From: DATFYI01 sp035315125
GTDB lineage: Bacteria > Chloroflexota > Anaerolineae > Anaerolineales > Anaerolineaceae
Direction of reading: 5' to 3'
NCBI GenBank assembly: GCA_035315125.1
Contig: DATFYI010000281.1
Location: 1 to 5,012 of the forward strand
DNA length: 5,012 bases
Shown here: positions 1 to 5,012 of the stretch, in pieces
Position numbering within the stretch: the stretch's first letter is position 1
Layout of the letters: every line of letters starts with the position of its first letter
Translations under genes and position numbers: made by a program
Notes under the pieces: model-generated
Database searches by the model: none
Told to the model about the DNA's origin: nothing
What the model saw: only the letters and a program-made list of their open reading frames with translations

Positions 1-25
1 GAGCCTCCGTCTATTGTTGGGCAAC

Positions 26-34
26 TGTTATGAT
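26..34 (+). promoter_or_regulatory. Possible extended -10 promoter element for the HEPN gene
   Basis: The sequence TGTTATGAT reads as a TGn extension followed by TATGAT, five of six matches to the bacterial -10 consensus. No good -35 box lies at the usual distance, which extended -10 promoters can tolerate. Transcription would begin near base 41, leaving a leader of about 29 bases before the TTG start at 70 but only about 8 before the ATG at 49. It therefore agrees with the TTG start. Short A/T-rich matches like this occur by chance, so the call is tentative. Confidence 0.3.
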
Positions 35-57
35 TTGTAATGGCTTAAATGCACGCG

Positions 58-64
58 AAGGAGG
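58..64 (+). promoter_or_regulatory. Strong Shine-Dalgarno site that decides the HEPN gene start
   Basis: AAGGAGG is a near-perfect complement to the 3' end of 16S rRNA and ends five bases before a TTG codon at 70-72. It lies inside the longer reading frame that begins at ATG 49, and that ATG has no Shine-Dalgarno sequence of its own. The arrangement argues that translation starts at TTG 70 and that the ATG-initiated form is an over-extension. Confidence 0.6.
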
Positions 65-69
65 AGAAT

Positions 70-1116
70 TTGGTAATCTACCAACATCCTTGGCAAAATG
101 ATATAGTCGATCTTGTCAAACTGGGCATTTTTCATTTAGACAAAAATACTCCGTTTGATAATCGAATAGCCTTTCTGCTATTTGATGTGTCAATTGAATC
201 TGCGTTCAAGACATTTTTGACATTACCAGAGGAAATAACGAAAGCTAAAATAAAGTATCCGCAGAGAAAAGAAGCCGCAGAAGGCAATTTCCATAATCTA
301 TCGAGAGCCATTAAAGAAGCGGCATCAGTTATTACTGAGACGGAAATTACTCACATTCAATACTATCATGATCAAAGAAACAAGTTATATCATCAAGGAA
401 CTGGTATTACTATTTCACAGAAAAACGCATTTGATTACGGTCAATTAGCCATTGAAATGATAAAAAAGTTATTATCGGTTGATTTATCGGGGGTGCTTAT
501 TGCTAAAACGGAAATGAATGCAGAAGCACATATAGTACACAATAGGTGGCAAGCTATTCTAGATGGTTTTCAAGATGTGACATTTCGAGTAGTTGAAAAC
601 TTTGAACCAAGGTTGCTATACCCAAGCTCTCTAAGGCGGCTTCGGTCCATCTCTAACAACGAAACTGATCGTTACTCATCTCCCGAAAGCAATTATCGGT
701 CGTTAATTAACGAATGTGTTGATAATGAACGAACAAAGTCTTGGTTATTGGCCTTGATTGATTCAAAAAAATCAGTTTCCTTGGCTGCAAGAAATCTCGA
801 TACAATGATGGAATGGCTAAAAGATCCTGTATATCTATGCCTTTTAATAATCGGTTTTTCCTTGACCCTGAATGATGATTTCGATACAACGATCTTGAGC
901 CCAGATGAAGATATCGATATTGTTGAACGCATTGACAATCATATCTTCGATATTTACAGAGGTGTCAAATCGTATTTAAATCTACTTAATATCGATCTGC
1001 TTCCCCTTCATGGCCCTGATAATTTTAAAGAGTTTATAAATAAGGGCGAGAAGCTATGTGATCATTTAATGATTAAGCAAAACGTTTTGGAGGATTGGTT
1101 ACAAAAAAACACATAA
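70..1116 (+). CDS. Probable HEPN-domain protein (putative RNase), defence-associated
   Basis: I do not recognise this 348-residue protein as a named family. Numbered from TTG 70, residues 103-108 read RNKLYH, an exact Rx4H motif with a polar residue after the arginine (R codon 376-378, H codon 391-393). This is the catalytic signature of HEPN RNase domains. An N-terminal amphipathic stretch at about residues 31-50 (with IAFLLF and the acidic-basic ESAFK segment) fits the first HEPN helix. The C-terminal 190 residues show no known motif; residues 254-267 are hydrophobic but too isolated to call a membrane segment. No signal peptide is apparent, so it is probably cytoplasmic. The start is TTG 70 because of the AAGGAGG at 58-64; ATG 49 would add seven residues. 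The gene is visibly richer in A+T than the BREX genes downstream (22 G+C of 60 at 241-300), which suggests separate acquisition. By family analogy it may cleave RNA as a toxin or abortive-infection effector, but non-catalytic HEPN proteins also exist. Confidence 0.6.
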   Translation: MVIYQHPWQNDIVDLVKLGIFHLDKNTPFDNRIAFLLFDVSIESAFKTFLTLPEEITKAKIKYPQRKEAAEGNFHNLSRAIKEAASVITETEITHIQYYHDQRNKLYHQGTGITISQKNAFDYGQLAIEMIKKLLSVDLSGVLIAKTEMNAEAHIVHNRWQAILDGFQDVTFRVVENFEPRLLYPSSLRRLRSISNNETDRYSSPESNYRSLINECVDNERTKSWLLALIDSKKSVSLAARNLDTMMEWLKDPVYLCLLIIGFSLTLNDDFDTTILSPDEDIDIVERIDNHIFDIYRGVKSYLNLLNIDLLPLHGPDNFKEFINKGEKLCDHLMIKQNVLEDWLQKNT

Positions 1117-1163
1117 ATATCATGCGGTCTGTATTTGTAAATTCTATCTCGGGCTGAAGATAA

Positions 1164-1192
1164 GGCGTGGTTATCATAACTATAAAAACGCC
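1164..1192. repeat. Imperfect inverted repeat / possible stem-loop
   Basis: GGCGT at 1164-1168 pairs with ACGCC at 1188-1192. After a two-by-two mismatch, TTAT at 1171-1174 pairs with ATAA at 1182-1185 less well or, shifted by one base, with 1182-1185 across a seven-base loop. Inside it, GTTATCATAAC (1170-1180) is also a perfect palindrome around a single base, the kind of symmetry seen in operators. There is no T-run on either side, so it is not a standard intrinsic terminator. It could be an RNA hairpin protecting the 3' end of the HEPN transcript, a protein-binding site, or chance. Confidence 0.25.
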
Positions 1193-1482
1193 GGATATGA
1201 GAGGGAGGCCGCCCAATTGTCTTGCATTATTGTTTTATCAACTTCTCTGGGATTGTTAGATGCTTAATATAGCTTTTCCCATTTCATGACGTGCTTATCA
1301 ATAATTATCCTTTAGAAGAACAACACAGCCCGGCATCAACCAACAATCACTACGATGGGGGAGGGGAATACTCTTATAGAAGAACCCACGCAGCTGTAAG
1401 GTGAAGTCTGTTTATGTCGAATGACAAGGAATTTTTTCGGGCTCTCTACTCTTTGGTCATACATTTCGATATGAGTGTCTAA

Positions 1483-1491
1483 TGCTATACT
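1483..1491 (+). promoter_or_regulatory. Possible extended -10 promoter for brxABC
   Basis: TGCTATACT is a TGn extension plus TATACT, five of six matches to TATAAT. The region 15-18 bases upstream holds only weak -35 candidates (TTCGAT at 1465-1470). Transcription would start near 1498 and give a leader of about 80 bases before the GTG of brxA. A second -10-like hexamer, GATAAT, follows at 1501-1506. This is the best promoter candidate seen by eye between the HEPN gene and brxA. Confidence 0.35.
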
Positions 1492-1579
1492 AAATAAAGG
1501 GATAATTTTTGTTTTAATTGTAGCCGGCGGTTTACTCACTGACGGGGTTGTTTTCGAACATTTTGGAGCATAGGATCCT

Positions 1580-2344
1580 GTGCCATTATCTATAGCTGAC
1601 ACCAAGTACGGATTTGTCCAAGATAGTCTCGGCGCGCACCTGGCTCGCACCATCATGGTGGACGAGTTGTATCATTTATTCGGTGCGTGCGACGCGACTT
1701 TGGAGACGCCCGGCTATCGTAAGGCAATCGTTGACGAGAACGTGCTGCTCAAAAAGACAGCCGGCACGCGGTTGGAATCTTACCGGAGGTTGCACCAGTT
1801 GTACGGCCTCCAGCCATCCCTGCTGATTTTCCGCGCCATGCGCGAATTGTGGTCCTACACCGACGATGGCCGACCACTACTTGCCTTGCTCTGTGCTCTG
1901 GGGCGCGATCAGGTCCTGCGCTGCACGGCCGATTTGATGATCGAAACCCCCGAAGGTGACAACCTGACCGCCAAATCCTTTGAGGCTGTTATCGAGAAGA
2001 AATTTCCAGGACGGCTGAACGCCAAGACGCTGGCCAGTGCTGGCCAGAATGTGGCATCCTCCTGGACACAGTCCGGGCACTTGCATGGCTTATCCAAGAA
2101 AACACGACGATTGGTTGTTGCTGAACCAGTGGTAGTTGCCTATGCCTTGCTACTGGCTTATCTTGCCGGGGCGCGCGGGGACGCGTTGTTCGAATCGAAT
2201 TGGCTCAAGATTCTCGATACCCCTACCCACACCGCACGTGCTTTTGCACAACAGGCAGCCCAACAGGGTTGGCTGGAATATCGCCATTCCGGACAGGTGA
2301 CTGATATTACTTTCCGTCACTTCCTAGCGGAGGACAAACGATGA
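1580..2344 (+). CDS. brxA: BrxA, BREX core protein (DUF1819 family)
   Basis: The 254-residue product matches BrxA in length and in its conserved N-terminal half: ARTIMVDEL at residues 22-30, YRKAIVDENVLLKKT at 46-60, then R64 and the RRLHQLYGL segment at 69-77, followed by a helix ending in MRELW. BrxA is a small, mainly helical core component of type 1 BREX; published structural work describes it as a DNA-binding protein, though its exact step in defence is unsettled. The start is GTG 1580. An in-frame TAG at 1571-1573 rules out any earlier start, and GGAG (1565-1568) and AGGA (1572-1575) lie just upstream. The next in-frame ATG (residue 26) would cut into the conserved block. The TGA stop at 2342-2344 overlaps the brxB ATG, implying coupled translation. 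The G+C content rises sharply compared with the HEPN gene upstream. Confidence 0.9.
   Translation: MPLSIADTKYGFVQDSLGAHLARTIMVDELYHLFGACDATLETPGYRKAIVDENVLLKKTAGTRLESYRRLHQLYGLQPSLLIFRAMRELWSYTDDGRPLLALLCALGRDQVLRCTADLMIETPEGDNLTAKSFEAVIEKKFPGRLNAKTLASAGQNVASSWTQSGHLHGLSKKTRRLVVAEPVVVAYALLLAYLAGARGDALFESNWLKILDTPTHTARAFAQQAAQQGWLEYRHSGQVTDITFRHFLAEDKR
2329..2333 (+). promoter_or_regulatory. Ribosome binding site of brxB inside the brxA end
   Basis: GGAGG lies within the last codons of brxA and ends seven bases before the brxB ATG at 2341. It fixes the brxB start at the ATGA overlap and would let brxB initiate independently or by termination-reinitiation. Confidence 0.6.
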
Positions 2345-2883
2345 GCGAAGTGGAAGAACTGCTGAAGGCATACGAAAAGTTCGTGAGATTACCCTGGAAA
2401 TATGACCTCTCCGGAGCAGAAAAGGTCTGGTTCGTGGTATATGACCCGCCGCAGGAACGGCGCATCCGCTTCCGGTTGCCGGAGTTTGAGACGGTGACAA
2501 AGAAAGCCGGGCACAAATGGATCTCGCTCGATCTGACGGATGCATTTGCTACATGGATGGCTGGCCACCGTTACAGCAAGGAGTATTTCAAGTCACCGGA
2601 AGACTTGGAGCCGGCGCTGGACGATTTTACAGATACGGTTGTCAAGAAGATTGTGGATTTGCTCTCCAGCCCGGAAGCGGACAAAGATACTGTGGTAGCC
2701 ATCACGGGGCTGGCCTCCCTCTTCGGGCTGACACGCGCTTCTACAGTGCTTGAAAAGGTTACCACTGTAATCCGGGGTCGGCTGCTGGTATTCTTCCCCG
2801 GACGTCACGAAGGCTCGCTTTACCGTCTTCTGGATGCCAGAGATGGATGGAATTATCTTGCAATTCCGATCAAGGCTGAATAA
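2341..2883 (+). CDS. brxB: BrxB, BREX core protein (DUF1788 family)
   Basis: This 180-residue protein has the features of BrxB: an N-terminal PW at residues 18-19, a strand-like VWFVVYDPPQERRIRFRL at 29-46, a central helix-rich part, and a C-terminal block with RLLVFFPGRHEGSLYRLL leading into LLDARDGWNYLAIPI at about 163-177. That closing DARDGWNYLA stretch is highly characteristic of the family. BrxB is a core component of type 1 BREX with no enzymatic motif. Its molecular role is less clear than that of the methyltransferase or the ATPase, and it is generally thought to act as a structural partner within the BREX complex. The length is close to the usual 180-200 residues, so the gene looks intact. 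It overlaps brxA by four bases (ATGA), and its TAA is in the same frame as the following brxC, 15 bases away. Confidence 0.9.
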   Translation: MSEVEELLKAYEKFVRLPWKYDLSGAEKVWFVVYDPPQERRIRFRLPEFETVTKKAGHKWISLDLTDAFATWMAGHRYSKEYFKSPEDLEPALDDFTDTVVKKIVDLLSSPEADKDTVVAITGLASLFGLTRASTVLEKVTTVIRGRLLVFFPGRHEGSLYRLLDARDGWNYLAIPIKAE

Positions 2884-2885
2884 AA

Positions 2886-2893
2886 GGGCGAGG
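2886..2893 (+). promoter_or_regulatory. Ribosome binding site of brxC
   Basis: GGGCGAGG contains GAGG at 2890-2893, five bases before ATG 2899. It sits in the 15-base gap after the brxB stop. The ATG is the first start codon after that stop in the shared frame, so the brxC start is well fixed. Confidence 0.5.
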
Positions 2894-2898
2894 CGGAT

Positions 2899-5012
2899 AT
2901 GAATAATCGTGAACTCTTCATAAATGATCCTCTGTCATTCATCATCCCCAACGATGGCGTGACGACCATCTCCAACCCGAAGAGCCCAAACGAATGGGAG
3001 ATTCTGAAATACGAACTCCGCTTCTTTGTTTGCGAAGGGGAATACCAGAAGGGACTCGAGCGAATCCTTTCGACTTTCCTTTCCAATCTCGACCAACCCA
3101 AACAGCCGGCCGTGTGGGTCAGTGGATTTTATGGGAGCGGAAAGTCGCACTTGGTGCGCGTGCTGGAGTATCTCTGGCGGGACATGGAATTCCCGGATGG
3201 TGCCCGAGCGCGCAGCCTGGTGACCCTGCCGACCGACATTCAGGATTTATTGAAAGACTTGACAACCGCTGGAAAACGGCAGGGCGGATTGTGGTCGGCA
3301 GCCGGGAAATTGAGCGATTCGGCCTCCGGGAGCGTGCGGCTCGCACTGCTGGCAATCGCCTTTCGCAGCGCGGGACTGCCGGCGGATTATGCCCAGGCGC
3401 GCTTCGTGATCTGGCTCAGGCAGCAGGGGTATTACGAGACGGTCAAAGAGTATGTCGAAAAGCAGGGATTTACCCTCGCCGATGAACTCCAGAATATGTA
3501 TGTTTCTCCACACATTGTGGGCGGCCTGCTAAAAGCTTATCCTGATTTTGCCAACAATACTAAAGACGCGCACAATCTACTTCGTACGCAATATATCAGG
3601 GTAGACGATATATCGGATGATGAGTTGATCTCTACCCTTGAGTACGTTCTTGAACTCCAGCAGGCTACACCAGGCCGCCTACCCCTGACACTGCTGGTTT
3701 TTGATGAGTTGCAACAGTTTATTGGTGATGACCAGCAACGCGCCCTACAAGTACAGCAGGCCGTGGAGGCCTGTTCATCTCAGTTGGGAAGCCGATTACT
3801 TTTTGTTGGAACCGGCCAGGCCAGTTTACAGGATAATCCCCAGCTTTCGCGCCTAAAAGACCGTTTCACCGTCAAAGTTACACTCGAGGACTCAGATGTG
3901 GAGACCGTGGTACGCCAGGTGGTCCTGCGCAAGAACCAGACCTCCGTGCCGAAATTAAAATCCATGCTCGATACTGTAAGCGGCGAAATTGACCGCCACT
4001 TGACTGGCTCGCGCATCGGTCCGACCGCAGAAGACAGGGCCGTGCTGGTGGCCGATTACCCGTTGCTGCCCACCCGACGCAGGTTCTGGGAACGGTCTCT
4101 GCGCGCCATTGACCCGGGCGGCACGCAAGGCCAGTTGCGCACCCAACTGCGCGTCGTGCATGAAGCTAACCGGATGGTGGCCGACAAACCGGTCATGACG
4201 GTCGTACCGGCGGATGTCATCTACGACCAGCAGTCGAGCAGCATGTTGCAGGGCGCAGTGCTCAGCCGGGAGATGGAGACCATGATCCAGCAGCTGGATA
4301 ACAGTGGCGAAGACGGCCGCCTGCTTGGACGCCTGTGCAAGCTGATCTTCCTGATTGGCAAACTTCCCACTGACGGCCCGGCCGCCACCGGGCTTAAGGC
4401 CACCGCCGATACATTGGCCGATCTTCTTGTAGAAGACTTGCAAGCCGGCAGTGCATCCTTGCGCCAGAAAATCCCTGGGCTGTTACAAAGCCTAGTGGAT
4501 AAAGGGACGCTCCTGTGCATTGAGGATGAATACCGTTTGCAAACACCCGAAAGCGCCGAATGGGAAGCCGATTTCAGGAAACGATTACAAGCCATCCGGA
4601 CAGAGGAGACACGCATTGCCAGCGAACGCTCAACAGCACTTAAAACCGCAGTTACTACTGCTTTGAAAGGCATCAGCCTGACCCAAGGCAACAGCAAAAC
4701 CCCGCGTAAATTTCACCTGTATTTTGGATTGGACGAGCCGCGTACCGAGGATAGTGAAATCCCAATCTGGGTGCAGGACGAGTGGTCGACTTCTGAGAGT
4801 TCCGTGCGCAGCGCGGCCCAACAGGCTGGCGTGGAAAGCCCGATCGTGTGTGTGTTCCTACCCAAGCGGGAAGCCGACAGCCTGAAAGAAGCGATCGTTT
4901 CCTACCATGCCGCAAAGGACACGCTGGATACCCACCCCAACCCTACCACGGCAGCTGGCTTCGAGGCGCGCCAGAGCATGGATTTCCGCAAGGTCACAGC
5001 GCAACAGCGCGT
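2899..5012 (+). CDS. brxC: BrxC, BREX AAA+-type ATPase (3' end beyond window)
   Basis: The frame is open from ATG 2899 to the window edge, giving 704 complete codons without a stop. BrxC proteins are about 1,200 residues, so roughly 60 percent is present. Residues 76-84 read GFYGSGKSH, a Walker A loop with K82 and S83. Residues 265-270 (LLVFDE) form the Walker B motif with D269 and E270, and VGTGQ at 303-307 follows where sensor 1 is expected. R322 in LKDRF is a possible arginine finger. Residues about 495-549 have a helix-helix-wing look (ending GTLLCIEDEYRLQT), consistent with the winged-helix part of ORC/Cdc6-like ATPases, and a charged helical stretch follows at about 555-585. BrxC/PglY is the core ATPase of BREX, essential for defence; it probably remodels or positions the complex on DNA using ATP. 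The N terminus, with NDPLSF and NPKSPNEWE, is typical of the family. It is third in the brxABC run and likely co-transcribed. I see no frameshift. Confidence 0.92.
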   Translation, partial: MNNRELFINDPLSFIIPNDGVTTISNPKSPNEWEILKYELRFFVCEGEYQKGLERILSTFLSNLDQPKQPAVWVSGFYGSGKSHLVRVLEYLWRDMEFPDGARARSLVTLPTDIQDLLKDLTTAGKRQGGLWSAAGKLSDSASGSVRLALLAIAFRSAGLPADYAQARFVIWLRQQGYYETVKEYVEKQGFTLADELQNMYVSPHIVGGLLKAYPDFANNTKDAHNLLRTQYIRVDDISDDELISTLEYVLELQQATPGRLPLTLLVFDELQQFIGDDQQRALQVQQAVEACSSQLGSRLLFVGTGQASLQDNPQLSRLKDRFTVKVTLEDSDVETVVRQVVLRKNQTSVPKLKSMLDTVSGEIDRHLTGSRIGPTAEDRAVLVADYPLLPTRRRFWERSLRAIDPGGTQGQLRTQLRVVHEANRMVADKPVMTVVPADVIYDQQSSSMLQGAVLSREMETMIQQLDNSGEDGRLLGRLCKLIFLIGKLPTDGPAATGLKATADTLADLLVEDLQAGSASLRQKIPGLLQSLVDKGTLLCIEDEYRLQTPESAEWEADFRKRLQAIRTEETRIASERSTALKTAVTTALKGISLTQGNSKTPRKFHLYFGLDEPRTEDSEIPIWVQDEWSTSESSVRSAAQQAGVESPIVCVFLPKREADSLKEAIVSYHAAKDTLDTHPNPTTAAGFEARQSMDFRKVTAQQR

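Larger units (their letters stand above)
1117..1579. other. 463-base intergenic region ahead of the BREX genes
   Basis: No convincing gene was found here on either strand. The longest + strand reading frames with a start are tiny: 20 codons at 1197-1259, 14 codons at 1355-1399 and 22 codons at 1414-1482. A 106-codon frame on the - strand runs through the right half into brxA but looks like a shadow. The visible contents are an imperfect stem at 1164-1192, a repeated TAGAAGAAC (1313-1321 and 1377-1385) and an extended -10-like box at 1483-1491. No intrinsic terminator with a T-run was seen after the HEPN gene. The length fits a promoter and control region for the BREX transcript. Confidence 0.6.

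Noticed and set aside
1..48. Possible tail of an upstream gene (frames closing at TGA 31-33 or TAA 38-40)
   Set aside because: Only 10-12 codons are visible and nothing in them is recognisable, so no gene can be supported.
27..1180. Eight-base inverted repeat flanking the HEPN gene (GTTATGAT at 27-34, ATCATAAC at 1173-1180)
   Set aside because: The match does not extend beyond eight bases and there is no target duplication or transposase, so it is not evidence of a mobile element.
16..1261. Integron cassette boundaries: GTTGGGC at 16-22 and GTTAGAT at 1255-1261 both fit the GTTRRRY core and bracket the HEPN gene in cassette orientation
   Set aside because: No matching RYYYAAC inverse core was found 60-130 bases before the second site, and the region between does not fold into the long paired arms of an attC. 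Short degenerate matches are expected by chance.
1336..1656. 106-codon reading frame on the - strand across the intergenic region and the brxA start
   Set aside because: It overlaps the well-supported brxA start on the opposite strand, lacks a recognisable motif and has a serine/proline/threonine-rich, uneven composition. It has the look of a chance open frame.
2994..3485. 163-codon + strand frame inside brxC
   Set aside because: It lies wholly within brxC, in another frame, and would interrupt a protein with clear Walker A and B motifs. It is Arg/Gly-rich, as expected for a shadow frame in G/C-rich DNA.
3955..4697. Two long - strand frames (162 and 158 codons) antisense to brxC
   Set aside because: Both are shadows of the continuous brxC frame, with no motif and no Shine-Dalgarno site noticed.

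Overview
The window carries the first three genes of a BREX (bacteriophage exclusion) phage-defence cluster, all on the + strand. It also holds an unrelated-looking, A/T-rich gene upstream that encodes a probable HEPN-domain protein. The DNA is bacterial or possibly archaeal: intronless, closely packed genes with Shine-Dalgarno sites and GTG/TTG starts. I cannot name the organism from this sequence. No rRNA, tRNA, CRISPR array or transposase was seen.

Left part (1-1116): a short leader with an extended -10-like element, then a 348-codon gene (TTG 70 to TAA 1116). Its most telling feature is an Rx4H motif, RNKLYH, on a helix-like stretch. This is the signature of HEPN ribonuclease domains, which are common in toxin-antitoxin and phage-defence genes. 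The rest of the protein was not recognised.

Middle (1117-1579): 463 bases without a convincing gene. They hold a weak stem-loop soon after the first gene and an extended -10-like box about 90 bases ahead of the BREX genes. Most of this stretch shares the A/T-rich character of the left gene; the coding DNA after about 1580 is clearly richer in G+C. The two halves therefore probably have different histories.

Right part (1580-5012): brxA (GTG start), brxB (overlaps brxA by ATGA) and brxC (15 bases after brxB, and in brxB's reading frame). brxC runs off the right edge after 704 codons, with intact Walker A and Walker B motifs. The order brxA-brxB-brxC is the one that opens type 1 BREX clusters, so pglX (methyltransferase), pglZ and brxL would be expected next, outside the window. 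BREX marks host DNA by methylation and blocks replication of unmethylated phage. BrxA, BrxB and the BrxC ATPase are core parts, and the tight spacing suggests one transcript with coupled translation.

The known BREX-associated regulator BrxR is not visible directly upstream. The HEPN gene occupies that neighbourhood, which makes it a candidate companion or simply a defence-island neighbour. It is the least described item here.
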